Shown: positions 1-11,809, counted from the stretch's first letter. The stretch: DNA of 64,000 nt from Komagataella phaffii GS115 (GCF_000027005.1 NC_012966.1:930001-994000); one strand, 5' to 3'. The notes: a model not told the origin generated them from the sequence alone. Made by a program: numbers and translations.

Positions 1-241
1 TAAATCAGCTAACTAGAATGAAATTAACAAACTTGGGTCATTATCTTAGAAATGCTACATTCAAGTGATACGGAAGTATAACGGTAGAAAAATAAAAATC
101 GGATTTGATCCTCGAGTGCATTGTATGTGTGGTTGAGTTCAATATCTCTCAAATATAGCATAGACAGTAAGGTCAGTATTGACGCAAATATTGAAGCTGA
201 CAGCTTGGTGTCTATCTTTGGGTGAATTAACATTACATCCT

Positions 242-2371
242 TCACTGTGAATTAACAATACCTGTCCTGCGACACCAACAATCGTCTATCTCGTTCTCGT
301 ATTGAATGTAAACTTTGTCGAAAGCAGGATTATTCGTAAGAAGTGCTTGAACTTTTTGTTTGATGGATAATGAATTCTCAGTTCTATAATATTGAATATG
401 AATGTAGCCTGTGAGGGTATCCTTGGGACCATTTCCATTGAGAGGCCAAAATCTTGGTGTTGAGTAAGATTTTACAGCATGGATCGAAGATAATGCCGAT
501 AAGAAATCCTTAATCGCCTGATCATGATTACCAGTGACCGAGAGGAGCAAATTCTTGCTCGAAGACTTCAATAATGGTAAGGAACTAACAAAAATCAAAG
601 ATGCAATAGTCAACGACATTATAGGATCCAGGATTTGAATGTTAAGCCATTTAATCAACAAGGTGGAAATAACAACCCCAACAGATCCCAGGGTATCAGC
701 AAGAATGTGAAGAAAAATACCACGCATGTTGTCATTGTCAGCAACTGTGTGTTGTGGATGGTCTGGAGTTTTGTGTTCATCGTGGTCATCTTCACACTTG
801 GAATGCGAGTGGTCATGAGCATGGGTATTATTATTTTCATGTGAATGGCTATGATCGTGGCTATGACTATGTCCGTGACTATGTCCGTGGCTGTGTCCGT
901 GATCAAACGAATAGATCCCGACTAGGTTTACCACAAGTCCTAAAAAGCTGACAATTAGTAGTTCATTTGTTTTTTGAAGGTCAACTGGATGGAAAATACG
1001 GTGAATTCCTTCACTGAAAATCCCAAAGACTATCCCCAGCAATAAACTTGCATTTGTAAAACCTGCTAAAGTTTCAATCCTTGCAAGTCCAAAAGGATAA
1101 AGGTTTGCAGAATCATAGAATTGAATACTATTCAGTTGAGCCTTTTTGACTTCATATTCTTGCCTCGGTAAATGTCCATACCTTTTTTTGAGTTTACGTT
1201 CACGCTCTTCTCGGAGAGCCTTAGAAGCTTTTTGTCTTTCAAGGTCTTCGGCAGCAAAAAAGTTGGCAAGCAGCCCCAAAAGTAATGATGTGCAGTCCAA
1301 TAGCATGTGCAAAGAATCGCTCAACAAACTTAGAGATTTGGAACGGAAGGAATACAACAATTGTACCAACATGAATGAGGTGTTCAGAAGAAGAAAGTTG
1401 AAAATGGAGCTTGACTTTTGAGACTTGAGTAAACGACTAATGAATGAGGGTTTCGCAGCTGAGCTGCGGGGCTCTTTTGGATGCAAAGACTTGTTAAAGT
1501 TTGCTTCATCAATGGCGTCTTCCAGCGACAATGGTTTCAAAAATATCATGACGAAACCGTTAAGTGACAACTCAAACAGGTATTCCAGGAAGTGCTTCGG
1601 AATGCTGAGAAATGACACCACCATGCAAATTAGACTGAGAATCAAGAGATGAGCCTTAGGATTGGTCAAGAATGCTGAACGGTCGAACGCTTGAAAAGGT
1701 GATTGCAAACGTGATTCTGTCTGAGAAACGGTTAATAGTACTAATGATCCCACAGCAATGAACAACATTTGAAAATTGATACTATCAAGTCCCCACCAAA
1801 GTAGCAGAGCAAAACTGACAGCTGATATCAAAACATGTCTCAACTTGCCTTCGGAACCAGCAAGGCTTAATCCGTTACGATTGAAATGTAAGAAAATCCA
1901 ATAAGGGATCAATAGACTGAGATAGGAAATCACCAATTTTGGAAACACATCTTTGTCATGATTTCTTGCCACGTCGTAAATAAAGTAAATCCCTGCAAAA
2001 AACAACGATTGAAATTTCAGCAGCTTTGAATCGTACTTTGCATCAATCCTTGTGCATATCAACGTGATGATCACCAAGCTAATGGTTCTCCCTACTGGCA
2101 GGTAACCGTTTGCGAAAAACAGAATTGTCAACGATAAATACACTAAAAAATCATTCCCCTTCTTCTGTGGTTCATCAGTCATCTCTCTAGTTGCCCAGCT
2201 ATTCCAAAATGTCAAAGCTGTAGGGATCAAGCTGCTGAGAAACACACTCTGAAGAAAACAGAGCATAGGGTCTTTTTGAATCGAACCCAGCAGTCTGAAC
2301 GAAATTGCCAGCGTTGGAAGTGCTAAATATAAAGGAGCAAGGTCCAAGATGCTGAAATTTTTTCCGTTCAT
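242..2371 (-). CDS. MSC2: Msc2-type zinc transporter (cation diffusion facilitator)
   Basis: The 709-residue protein is a cation diffusion facilitator with an extended N-terminal membrane region, the architecture and length of yeast Msc2 (about 725 residues). Msc2 works with Zrg17 to move zinc into the endoplasmic reticulum; that role is inferred from the family. The first 300 residues hold many hydrophobic segments. The CDF core follows, with the zinc-binding HxxxD pattern twice: SDSLHMLLD near residue 354 and HILAD near residue 552. Between them, at about residues 490-535, lies a His-rich loop made of repeated GHSH/SHDH units, typical of zinc CDF transporters. A C-terminal cytosolic domain follows. 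The start is the first in-frame ATG. The family is certain; Msc2 is preferred over Zrc1/Cot1 because of the long N-terminal half. Confidence 0.9.
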   Translation of the reverse strand: MNGKNFSILDLAPLYLALPTLAISFRLLGSIQKDPMLCFLQSVFLSSLIPTALTFWNSWATREMTDEPQKKGNDFLVYLSLTILFFANGYLPVGRTISLVIITLICTRIDAKYDSKLLKFQSLFFAGIYFIYDVARNHDKDVFPKLVISYLSLLIPYWIFLHFNRNGLSLAGSEGKLRHVLISAVSFALLLWWGLDSINFQMLFIAVGSLVLLTVSQTESRLQSPFQAFDRSAFLTNPKAHLLILSLICMVVSFLSIPKHFLEYLFELSLNGFVMIFLKPLSLEDAIDEANFNKSLHPKEPRSSAAKPSFISRLLKSQKSSSIFNFLLLNTSFMLVQLLYSFRSKSLSLLSDSLHMLLDCTSLLLGLLANFFAAEDLERQKASKALREERERKLKKRYGHLPRQEYEVKKAQLNSIQFYDSANLYPFGLARIETLAGFTNASLLLGIVFGIFSEGIHRIFHPVDLQKTNELLIVSFLGLVVNLVGIYSFDHGHSHGHSHGHSHSHDHSHSHENNNTHAHDHSHSKCEDDHDEHKTPDHPQHTVADNDNMRGIFLHILADTLGSVGVVISTLLIKWLNIQILDPIMSLTIASLIFVSSLPLLKSSSKNLLLSVTGNHDQAIKDFLSALSSIHAVKSYSTPRFWPLNGNGPKDTLTGYIHIQYYRTENSLSIKQKVQALLTNNPAFDKVYIQYENEIDDCWCRRTGIVNSQ
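841..905 (-). repeat. Short tandem repeat encoding the His-rich loop of Msc2
   Basis: The coding strand repeats degenerate GGXCAXAGXCAX-type units that encode Gly-His-Ser-His. The repeat leaves several other frames open on both strands, which creates false short ORFs here. Confidence 0.75.
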
Positions 2372-2529
2372 TATATCTATGAGCTATTAATCACCCAATT
2401 AAGGATGATACTGGTATAATGTAAGGCTAGACACCATTGCATGCACCGAGAACGAGAATAGACACCTTGGGGGTTGGTTCGCGAAATGTTCCTTCCTGTG
2501 GTTTACTTCTATTAAGGGTGTAGTGTACG

Positions 2530-3726
2530 CTATATTTTACATGTGTTCAGCATGTCAATCTTAATTTGAGGAGTAGAGGTCTTTACTCTTTTGTAGATGT
2601 ATTTGTCTTTGTAGCCTGAAACCAAATCAGGAATGGAATCACAATCTGCAACGACTATGAGGTCCATATTCTCGATGTAGTTAATGATCGAGGTTGGAGG
2701 TGGCTCCTTATTGAGCCAAATCACACAACCTTTACAGCTTTTCACCGCTTTCGCAAACTCCTTTACCATTCTTTTGACTCCAGGGATTTTCAATGATGTG
2801 CCTGCTACTATCAGGCAGTCAGGTCTTGATTTCAAGTCCATTTCGCTAATGGCTCCGATAGCTTCTCCATCAGGATGATGTTCGTTGTAGAGAATAATCT
2901 TTGGTTTGAGAATTCCGTGTCCTAACGTCCGTTTACCAACTAGTTCTCTCACATTGTCCAGTTCTATGCATTCAGGGCAGGACATTTTTGCAGAGAAATT
3001 TGGTCCCAGGGGATAATTAATGTGACATTTAGTGCATGAAACCTGTTTTATGTTCCCATGTAGTTGAATAACATTGGGGAATGGAGCCTTACTAGGCAAA
3101 GGAGACTTGGTCTCCAGATAGGGACATTGCAATTCCAAACAGTCAATGTTTTGAGTGTATACTCTTAATAGGTTTGATGTTTTTGCTAGTTCGTTAATGA
3201 AATGGTGAAATTTACTGGGTTTGCTTCGTTCAACCAAACTTGACAGATCCCTAATCATGCTGGTAAATTGTTGAATCTTATCAGAAGATCGAAATAAGTT
3301 TATGTCGAAAAGATCCTTTCCCGAGGATCCGCCGTATTTGCTAAATATTCCCTTGGAAGATCGAAAGTCTGGAATTCCTGAAGCAACTGATACACCAGCT
3401 CCATTGACTACAATGATCCGTTGAGAATTGATCAATGCATGATATAGGAACCCTACTTTCTCTGGTTCATCTGAGAGCGTCTGGGTGACGTCGTGAACTT
3501 CTAGGATTGTATTTTTCTCTGGTCTGTATTTCAATGGCACCCTTTTCAGCCGTTTTCTTCTGGTTGGTGTGCTCTCTGTACTTGCAGGTAATGTTTCAGG
3601 AAACTTTTTCCTAATACTCTGAGGAGTTGGAGGAAGATACGTCTCTGAATCAGAAATCAACACTGAATCCTGTCTTTCCCTCTTCATACCAACGGCAATT
3701 GACTCATGTTCAGCAGTCTTGCCCAT
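2530..3726 (-). CDS. Sir2-family NAD-dependent deacetylase of the Hst3/Hst4 type
   Basis: This is a sirtuin of 398 residues. It shows the NAD-binding motif GAGVSVASGIPDFRS, the YTQNID motif, the catalytic histidine in QLHGN, and a zinc site formed by CTKC and CPEC. The sequence context and length fit the yeast Hst3/Hst4 branch, which removes the acetyl group from histone H3 Lys56 after S phase and protects genome stability. The frame stays open upstream but only to a TTG codon, so the ATG at 3726 is taken; a further ATG lies 13 codons downstream. It is divergent from RVB1 with about 200 bp between them, so the two may share a promoter region. Hst3 and Hst4 cannot be separated from sequence alone. 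Confidence 0.85.
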   Translation of the reverse strand: MGKTAEHESIAVGMKRERQDSVLISDSETYLPPTPQSIRKKFPETLPASTESTPTRRKRLKRVPLKYRPEKNTILEVHDVTQTLSDEPEKVGFLYHALINSQRIIVVNGAGVSVASGIPDFRSSKGIFSKYGGSSGKDLFDINLFRSSDKIQQFTSMIRDLSSLVERSKPSKFHHFINELAKTSNLLRVYTQNIDCLELQCPYLETKSPLPSKAPFPNVIQLHGNIKQVSCTKCHINYPLGPNFSAKMSCPECIELDNVRELVGKRTLGHGILKPKIILYNEHHPDGEAIGAISEMDLKSRPDCLIVAGTSLKIPGVKRMVKEFAKAVKSCKGCVIWLNKEPPPTSIINYIENMDLIVVADCDSIPDLVSGYKDKYIYKRVKTSTPQIKIDMLNTCKI

Positions 3727-3918
3727 GGCCAACTTGGTTAAGTAAAGATGGATTATGCCCAATTAGGAAATTTTAATTTAGCTATTGCCTACTTTTTTTT
3801 CTTGGGTGCACCGCGAGGAGTGCGCACCGGTCTGTCCCCCCAACACCACCTTACGAGCTTCATGGAAAAAACTAAACATTACCAATCCTCCTACAAGTCT
3901 CCAATTCATCACATCTAA

Positions 3919-5295
<1,377 letters not shown>

Positions 5296-5399
5296 TACAT
5301 ACAGAAACTTTTCAAGTCAACCAAATAGTGAAAATAAAATAGCCCTCCGCGAACAGACTCATAAAACTGAACCTAGAGTTGTACTTGCAACTTCAAAGA

Positions 5400-6440
5400 A
5401 TGGCCAAGCTGTACTTCCTTGGAGCTGGTTCCATTGGTGGGTTGGTAGCCACACAAATCAGTAATGTGACGAAACTGGACATTGTACTCCTGCTACGTAA
5501 TGAGAGACGACTGAACAAATATTTAAACAATAACAGCAAATTTACCTATGAAAACTTGACCAATTTGAGGAACCCTACCAAAGAAGAGTACCATTTGAGG
5601 GCTATAAGTCACATCCCCAAAGATCATGGAGGACTCCCAGAACATATTGACAACTTAATAATAACAACGAAATGTCACCAAACGGTTGAGGCTCTGGAAC
5701 CGTACATCAGTTGTATAAGTGAAAAGACCAATATCCTTTTGATTCAGAATGGGTTTGGAGTTGAGTCAAAACTGAAGAAGATTTGGCCTCAGAATAAAGT
5801 TCCCAACATGTTTCAAGGTGTCATAAGTCATGGCGTTTTCAAGGATCGTTTCTGGAATGTAAAACATGTTGGAAATGGAGATTTAAAGATTGGTCGATTA
5901 GCCAATGAAGACACAGAAGTTCCTCAATTTATACAAGACTTATTGGTGAGCCCAGTTTTGAATGCTGAACTACTTTCCTTCAAAGACCTTTTGAAAATAA
6001 GATTAGAAAAACTGATAGTTAATTGTTGCATAAACCCCTTAACTGCCATATATGACTGTCTTAACGGGGAGTTACTCCAACTTTCCCACAGACAATTTCA
6101 TAGAGTGATCAATGAGTCTGTCAGGTGTTTGACAGCAGATAAGGAGTTGAACAAGATATTTGTCAATGATGCAGCGTTTGCACAGCTGATGGACAGAGAA
6201 AGATTACTGAAAACAGTCCTCAAGGTTTGTGAATTAACGAAGAGGAACTCCTCTTCTATGAGGGAAGATGTTAGACAAGTCCACCAAACCGAAGTGGATT
6301 TCTTGAACGGATACATCAGTGATGTAGGTAAGAAAAACAAGGTATTCACGCCACACAACGACATACTATCAGAGATGGTTAAAAATAGGGTGTTGTTAAA
6401 CTATAAAAGGGAAGAATCAGGGGCAAGGTTGGTGCAATAA
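5400..6440 (+). CDS. PAN5: 2-dehydropantoate 2-reductase (ketopantoate reductase)
   Basis: The 346-residue protein has the NADP-binding motif FLGAGSIGG at its N-terminus, then the ketopantoate reductase signatures IITTKCHQT and LIQNGFGVE. A helical C-terminal domain begins with KLIVNCCINPLTA, which carries the family's catalytic Lys/Asn region. The reaction reduces 2-dehydropantoate to pantoate in pantothenate and coenzyme A synthesis. The dephospho-CoA kinase gene CAB5, the last step of the same pathway, lies about 1.7 kb downstream with one gene between. The frame extends 7 codons upstream to a TTG only, so the ATG at 5400 is used. Its 3' end faces the SET gene with a 12 bp gap. Confidence 0.88.
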   Translation: MAKLYFLGAGSIGGLVATQISNVTKLDIVLLLRNERRLNKYLNNNSKFTYENLTNLRNPTKEEYHLRAISHIPKDHGGLPEHIDNLIITTKCHQTVEALEPYISCISEKTNILLIQNGFGVESKLKKIWPQNKVPNMFQGVISHGVFKDRFWNVKHVGNGDLKIGRLANEDTEVPQFIQDLLVSPVLNAELLSFKDLLKIRLEKLIVNCCINPLTAIYDCLNGELLQLSHRQFHRVINESVRCLTADKELNKIFVNDAAFAQLMDRERLLKTVLKVCELTKRNSSSMREDVRQVHQTEVDFLNGYISDVGKKNKVFTPHNDILSEMVKNRVLLNYKREESGARLVQ

Positions 6441-6452
6441 TTTATATAAAGT

Positions 6453-7766
6453 TTACCCCTCTAATAGGTCCAAATGGGTTTTTGCGATATCAAATCGGTC
6501 CTCGTATAATCGTGTGATAATTCTAGAGTATTTTTCATCATTAGAAAACTGTTGCAGGTTAGTATTAAACACTTGCTGGCACTCCTCAACTATACCAGAG
6601 AGAATTTCTTTGAGCATTTGTTTGGATTTGGCTTCAAAAGAAGTACCTTGAGTGAGTCCGTTTATGAAGTTAGTGATCCTCTTTGAAGAGAGCCCCTCTG
6701 GGGTTTCTTGGATTACCGCAAGAGCTACCTGCACCCTAAAAGACACATCAGATAATGAGACGGTATAATCGTTGTAGTACCCTTGATCCTTAAGGAATTC
6801 CACGTGATGAGGCTCCATCAAAGCAATGACTTGTTCGTTGATATCGATATAGTTCCAGCTATTCATACCCCTTTCAAACATGAATCCATATTCACAAAGC
6901 AGGAACTCATTGGAATGAGCACCATATTTGAAGTAGAGTTGGGAATTCTCAGGATAGTTCAGACCAGAAGTAACCTGAAATCCGAAACTATTAATTTTCA
7001 CAGTACAGCCATCCTCGCTGGAGTGGTTCAAAAAGTCCACATAGGGAACCATGGTGAAGTTATCTTCTTTGGACTTGTTTAGGAACGACGGAAGTTCCAT
7101 ATATAGGCATCTAGAATTGCAACACATCCACATGCGCAGGAATTCTCTCTTTGATATCAATCGTTCGACTTCTATGTTAATGTATTTCGTTGAAAGTAGG
7201 TTAATGATGACTGAATAGTCCAAATTGAATCTCTCTAGTTGGGCCAAAGCATGAGCTTGGGTGGGAGGTGGTAGTTTTCTGAAAAAGATTTCATTGGTAT
7301 TTTCCACCAACCATATTAAGGGAGCATATGCAAAGTCACTCAACAGTGCTAACACCTCTATAAAAGGCTTCCAAAAGGAATTCTTCTTGTGACTTTCTAT
7401 GACCAGAAACATGGAGATCAATTGGTACGATGATAAATCCATCAATTCGTCACCTTTGAATTGCTGATAGATAAGATTGTAATCGCTATCTTCGGGGGAT
7501 GGAGATGGAATATTTGCAATCCGGTACTCGTTAGGGATGTCAAAAGTTTTATTGCTGATCTTTTCTATGTGTAACAGTATTGTGATAAAGTTGAGCATAA
7601 ACTCTCTGGGTATGGTAACCAGGTGCTCATTCGTCTTGAGTGATTGTACTGTATATATGGACTTTCCTGTGCTTGAGTCGTCGACAATCCATAACTTTTC
7701 GGAAATAAACGTTTTATTGCTGCTCTGAAGCCATGTCATTAGCTGGGCATATTTATCCACTAGCAT
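6453..7766 (-). CDS. SET-domain protein lysine methyltransferase (RKM/EFM class)
   Basis: The 437-residue protein belongs to the SET plus Rubisco-LSMT substrate-binding class, which methylates ribosomal proteins and elongation factors rather than histones. The SET core shows the NH-box YVDFLNHS and, downstream, the sequence SNEFLLCEYGF that precedes the C-terminal substrate-binding region. The N-terminal part has the STGKSIYTVQ segment expected at the start of a split SET domain. Yeast relatives include Rkm1, Rkm2, Rkm4 and Efm1. I cannot choose among them from the sequence, so no symbol is given. The start is an ATG and the gene is divergent from CAB5. Confidence 0.8.
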   Translation of the reverse strand: MLVDKYAQLMTWLQSSNKTFISEKLWIVDDSSTGKSIYTVQSLKTNEHLVTIPREFMLNFITILLHIEKISNKTFDIPNEYRIANIPSPSPEDSDYNLIYQQFKGDELMDLSSYQLISMFLVIESHKKNSFWKPFIEVLALLSDFAYAPLIWLVENTNEIFFRKLPPPTQAHALAQLERFNLDYSVIINLLSTKYINIEVERLISKREFLRMWMCCNSRCLYMELPSFLNKSKEDNFTMVPYVDFLNHSSEDGCTVKINSFGFQVTSGLNYPENSQLYFKYGAHSNEFLLCEYGFMFERGMNSWNYIDINEQVIALMEPHHVEFLKDQGYYNDYTVSLSDVSFRVQVALAVIQETPEGLSSKRITNFINGLTQGTSFEAKSKQMLKEILSGIVEECQQVFNTNLQQFSNDEKYSRIITRLYEDRFDIAKTHLDLLEG

Positions 7767-8169
7767 CTTGCGGTTTTAAGTATGGTATCAAAAGTGGGAA
7801 AATGGGGTGAAAAATGATGAATAAAAGGAGGCAACCAAATCTAAAACAAGCAGGTGGTGAACTTTGAATTTATGGGGCAGTTGAAGAATCCGATACAGTT
7901 TTTGTACCTGCTATATGAGGTGGATAATAGACCTGCTGAATGGGTTGGAAAAAAAAAAAAATCGGAACTGACAGTTCTTTTAATGCAAGATTTCAATTTT
8001 TTAAGCAAAGAAAGGAATTTTTTTGGTGGAAAAAAAAAAAAGAATCGCGAAGGAAATAGCCATATTACGGCGTTTGCCTCCGGCTGGTGGAGAAAAGTCC
8101 ATGCATGTCTTCCCGCGAATTCTACCTCATATCTGATATCAGACTAAAGGACATTTGACCTACAAGATC
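7767..8169. other. Intergenic region between the SET gene and CAB5
   Basis: This divergent promoter region holds two runs of about 12 A residues, near 7950 and 8035, plus T-rich stretches. Such poly(dA:dT) tracts commonly deplete nucleosomes at yeast promoters. A short open frame crosses it but begins at a non-ATG codon and resembles nothing I know. Confidence 0.5.
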
Positions 8170-8895
8170 ATGCTAGTATTGGGGCTTACAGGAGGTATTG
8201 CCTCTGGAAAGAGCACATTGAGCCAACATCTGGCAAATGACAAAGACATATCGATAGTTGACGCCGACAAGATTGCCAGGGAAATAGTATACCCTGGTAA
8301 ACCTGCTTACAAGAAGATCGTCCAATACTTTGGCCCCAAGATTCCCAATCTGGTCTCAAAAGATGGTTCCCTAGATAGACACAATCTCGGAAACTATGTG
8401 TTTCAGAACAAGGCTGAATTGGGTGTATTAAATGGTATCACTCACCCACAAGTTAGATGGGAGATGTTCAAGGAAATGATTTGGGCTTATCTCTCGTTCA
8501 AAAGAATCGTACTTCTGGACGTTCCGCTATTGTTTGAAGCCAAGATGGGCAATATCTGTGGTTCAATTATCGTGGTAACATCTGATCACGATTTGAAAAT
8601 GGAACGGCTAAGAGCGAGAAACCCAGAACTGTCTCTAGAAGAATGTGAATCTCGTATCAACGCCCAGATGTCAGATGAGGAGAAGTCCGCATTGGCTGAT
8701 GTCACAATAGCCAACAATGGCACGAAGGAAGAATTTGGAAACAAGATCGATATAGTAATTTCTACGTTGAAACCATCTAAATGGTGGACAATGCTGTCTC
8801 TTTTTCCGTTAATAGGAGGGCTGAGTGCCATATACTACCTACTTCAAAGGCGAAGACACATGAACCAAATCAAAAATAAAGCCAAAGAGACGTGA
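8170..8895 (+). CDS. CAB5: Dephospho-CoA kinase
   Basis: The protein is 241 residues from the ATG at 8170, the same length as S. cerevisiae Cab5. It opens with the P-loop LTGGIASGKST and continues with the CoaE-family signatures VDADKIAREI, NGITHPQVR and LLDVPLLFEAKM. It phosphorylates dephospho-CoA to coenzyme A, the last step of CoA synthesis. A C-terminal hydrophobic segment (WWTMLSLFPLIGGLSAIYYL) followed by basic residues suggests membrane anchoring, as for the yeast enzyme complex on mitochondria or lipid droplets. The upstream frame extension of five codons starts with TTG and is not used. It converges on VPS34 with a 10 bp gap. Confidence 0.93.
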   Translation: MLVLGLTGGIASGKSTLSQHLANDKDISIVDADKIAREIVYPGKPAYKKIVQYFGPKIPNLVSKDGSLDRHNLGNYVFQNKAELGVLNGITHPQVRWEMFKEMIWAYLSFKRIVLLDVPLLFEAKMGNICGSIIVVTSDHDLKMERLRARNPELSLEECESRINAQMSDEEKSALADVTIANNGTKEEFGNKIDIVISTLKPSKWWTMLSLFPLIGGLSAIYYLLQRRRHMNQIKNKAKET

Positions 8896-8905
8896 ACAAT
8901 TTGTA

Positions 8906-11809
8906 TTAGGCCCTCCAGTATTGTGCAAGATTATGTAATCGGTCAATAACCACGGGCAAGAATGCATTCACGCTGTCATTGATTAAGTTTTGGAAATGTA
9001 ACACTGCATCTTCGTCGTTAAGTTCTAGCATGAATTTTTCCTGAATTTTGAGAATGATTTCGGTTTTTTCCTGCTCATCAGAGTTTTTCGTTCTGAGCAA
9101 GGGGATACTTGAGTCTATCATCAATTGCACTAGATTCAAAATTAGACTTGAGTTCTTTCTTAGTGTAATATAGGTGATGAAACAATAATTGCAGAATAAC
9201 TTATAATTTTCATCATTCAGGCCCCCCATACCTTCGATGACCTGAATAGGCAGTTTCATTAATGGAGGGAACGGTTTAGGATCTTCTCCTAAGATGTATC
9301 CAAAATCCACGTGGAAGAAGTGCCCGTCCTTGGACAACAATAAATTATCCAAGTGACGATCTCCCACTCCCAGGAGATAAGTAATGACACAGTAGCCTGC
9401 GCAGGAACGGACATAATTGTCCATTACTTCAGCCCGCACCCCTAGGCTTGAATTTGGATCAGGATTATTTTGTTTCAAAAATGACAAGACAGAGCCGTTA
9501 TTCTTGAGAATGGATGACAGGGCTTCATTGGGAATAAACTCCATAAGACCTTCCATTGCACCCATAGACAAAATCTTATATGGAGTCAATTTCATATCAA
9601 GGTTTTCATTTTGAAGGATTCTTTCCATTAATGTGATCAATTGAATAACAAACTGATCCTGACGTAGATCGTCACCAATTTTGTACATCACTGGATATGA
9701 GGAGTTATCTATAGTTTTGAACGTAATTTTTAAAGGAGATAATGAACTTCGGAAGACTGATGATTGTTCAGGGATTGTTCCGGATACTTCGATCGCTGGG
9801 TTTAATGGAAGATGAATGGGTGGAAAGGATGATAAAGACCATTTACCTTGCCTTTTTTCAGATAATAGGGACTTTAGAATCTCAATTTTGGCCGGAGTTG
9901 TTTCCTTCTTAAATTCGTTCCTGATTCGAAGAGAGATATTCTGAATTGCCTTCATTACTAGGACCTGTTCTTTCAACGATTTTACCTTCATTTTCCCATT
10001 TTCATGTGTTGACATTTCCACAATAAAGTGAGTTAGCGTAATCTTAAAGATGTTCGAAGACTTCTTATTAATGGTAATAGTCGAAGGACTTCCAGCGTCC
10101 GGTGACCTAGTATCTTCTTCGATGAACTCTTCATAGCTACCTGAAGGATTAACAGGTTGTTTGACATCTTGCAATAATTCACCGTCAGTTTCCACTTTCA
10201 GACACCAATAGAAGAAGTTAGTCAACCTCTCGTTCTCAATAGACCTTTGAATCAGAAATCTGGCCAGTGGAGAGTTGAGATCAGGCAGTTTTTTATGTTT
10301 TTGTTTTAGATATCTGAAATCTGTTAGCAGACGGAAGATCGGATCATCATCCACAAACGTGTATTTGCTAGAAACAATGTCGTCGGAAAATGAAGAGTCC
10401 AGCATTTCTTCATAATCATAGTTTCCAGTTTCATAACGAAGACATTGAACCAGTTGTACCAAATAAAATTCAAGGTCTTTATCAGGGGCCAATCTCAACC
10501 TGTCTATAGCCATATTCCTGACTATTGGGTTCTGATAATTGCCTCGCAAGAGTTCCAGACAATCCACGATCTCAAGCTGTGTGATAAATACAAATCTATG
10601 ATCCATTTGACTAGTTAATTCTTGTTCGTCACTGTTTGTTGATTCTGGTACTTTGTCGATCAGTGTAAGGAACTCTTTCACCTCAAAATCGTCATCCCAA
10701 TTGATAGCCTTCATGAAGTTTACTGTGAAGTTGTTGAACTGTGAAGATGTGTAGTTTTTGTTAAGTATTAAATTGTTCAGTACAAAGAATCGATATTTCC
10801 ATATCAGATTCTTTTCTTGAAGGGTCAACTTTTCGAAAAATTGTTTGCGTAGTACATTTATAATATTCTCCCGCATTTTCAAAGTTGGCTTGATGTCTTT
10901 ATTTGTAAATGAGCTTTGATGGGTTCGTTCTAGTTTTCGGAACTTTAACTCTATCGGATCGTCGTTTCGACTATCTCTGTACTGTTCAGGATCAAAAACA
11001 TTCCTGTCAGGTGTCTGAAGTGCAGATTCGATATTGTTGGAAAGAAGGTCGTTTTCATTGATTGCACTTCCAATTTTGTCAGTTATCGTCGGGATATTAA
11101 TCAAGGAATATTTTACATCGGAATAAACAACTGGAATGTCAAATGTCTTGAATTCAACATGCAGATAACAATTTTTTTGGCTGTATAACTTGTTTAGCTG
11201 ACTAATTTTCTTGTTGCTCAATTCATTCAGCCAACTTAGAGACTGGTTTTGCTTACCGTTTATTTCGAAATTCTTGATTTTTCTCTGCAAATTAACATCG
11301 TCTAGTCCATGCTTGGTGTGGCTAGCCTCGGTGACCTCTCCGTTCTCTGAAGATAGCTTTACAGGAATCTTTTGACTTCCTCTTTTCAGGGCACAGCTAT
11401 ACTCAAATTCGTCATCATTTTCAATATTGAAAATGTTCAATTCTGTAAATCCAACAACAATTCTCTCTCCTGTTTGCCCATGGTAATCAAACAGGATAAA
11501 GCGAAGTTTACATGTTAAAGGCAATTGACTGTAATGAATGGGGAATTTTATCCAGAGACTTCTAGAGTCATTTCGTTTTTCCTTGAATAAATAATGATGG
11601 ACAGAGTGGGAGTATTTTACTATCTTGGTAATTGATGGTAATAGTAGTTTGTTATCAGCTACTAGCTGAATTGTAAGGAAGATTTCGTGGTTATGACGAT
11701 ATTCTTCATTGGTTGCTTTATAGCCTTCAAATGATAAGATCTTGATTTGGAAGGGTATCTTGAGATCTTTGGAGAGACAGAAGCTCACCGAGTTGTTCTC
11801 TTTCTCCAT
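8906..11809 (-). CDS. VPS34: Phosphatidylinositol 3-kinase Vps34
   Basis: The 967-residue protein is a class III PI 3-kinase (875 residues in S. cerevisiae). It makes PI3P for vacuolar sorting and autophagy in complexes with Vps15, Vps30 and Atg14 or Vps38. The order is an N-terminal C2 domain, an accessory helical domain at about residues 290-500, and the kinase domain in the last 300 residues. Kinase motifs are GDDLRQDQFVIQL, the catalytic loop GVGDRHLDNLLL and the activation segment HVDFGYILGEDPKPFPP. The extra length lies mainly in the linker between the helical and kinase domains, near residues 540-600, and in the C2 insertions. The C-terminal helix is intact. The start ATG is at 11809. 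Confidence 0.97.
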   Translation of the reverse strand: MEKENNSVSFCLSKDLKIPFQIKILSFEGYKATNEEYRHNHEIFLTIQLVADNKLLLPSITKIVKYSHSVHHYLFKEKRNDSRSLWIKFPIHYSQLPLTCKLRFILFDYHGQTGERIVVGFTELNIFNIENDDEFEYSCALKRGSQKIPVKLSSENGEVTEASHTKHGLDDVNLQRKIKNFEINGKQNQSLSWLNELSNKKISQLNKLYSQKNCYLHVEFKTFDIPVVYSDVKYSLINIPTITDKIGSAINENDLLSNNIESALQTPDRNVFDPEQYRDSRNDDPIELKFRKLERTHQSSFTNKDIKPTLKMRENIINVLRKQFFEKLTLQEKNLIWKYRFFVLNNLILNKNYTSSQFNNFTVNFMKAINWDDDFEVKEFLTLIDKVPESTNSDEQELTSQMDHRFVFITQLEIVDCLELLRGNYQNPIVRNMAIDRLRLAPDKDLEFYLVQLVQCLRYETGNYDYEEMLDSSFSDDIVSSKYTFVDDDPIFRLLTDFRYLKQKHKKLPDLNSPLARFLIQRSIENERLTNFFYWCLKVETDGELLQDVKQPVNPSGSYEEFIEEDTRSPDAGSPSTITINKKSSNIFKITLTHFIVEMSTHENGKMKVKSLKEQVLVMKAIQNISLRIRNEFKKETTPAKIEILKSLLSEKRQGKWSLSSFPPIHLPLNPAIEVSGTIPEQSSVFRSSLSPLKITFKTIDNSSYPVMYKIGDDLRQDQFVIQLITLMERILQNENLDMKLTPYKILSMGAMEGLMEFIPNEALSSILKNNGSVLSFLKQNNPDPNSSLGVRAEVMDNYVRSCAGYCVITYLLGVGDRHLDNLLLSKDGHFFHVDFGYILGEDPKPFPPLMKLPIQVIEGMGGLNDENYKLFCNYCFITYITLRKNSSLILNLVQLMIDSSIPLLRTKNSDEQEKTEIILKIQEKFMLELNDEDAVLHFQNLINDSVNAFLPVVIDRLHNLAQYWRA

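Noticed and set aside
24..245. Short minus-strand open frame downstream of MSC2
   Set aside because: It starts at a non-ATG codon inside the MSC2 stop region, is hydrophobic and AT-driven, and resembles no family I know.
635..951. Several open frames on both strands within MSC2
   Set aside because: They are by-products of the His-rich repeat, which keeps other frames open; composition is unlike real proteins.
7854..8147. 97-codon open frame between the SET gene and CAB5
   Set aside because: It runs through poly(A) tracts that give Lys runs, lacks an ATG start and lies in a divergent promoter.
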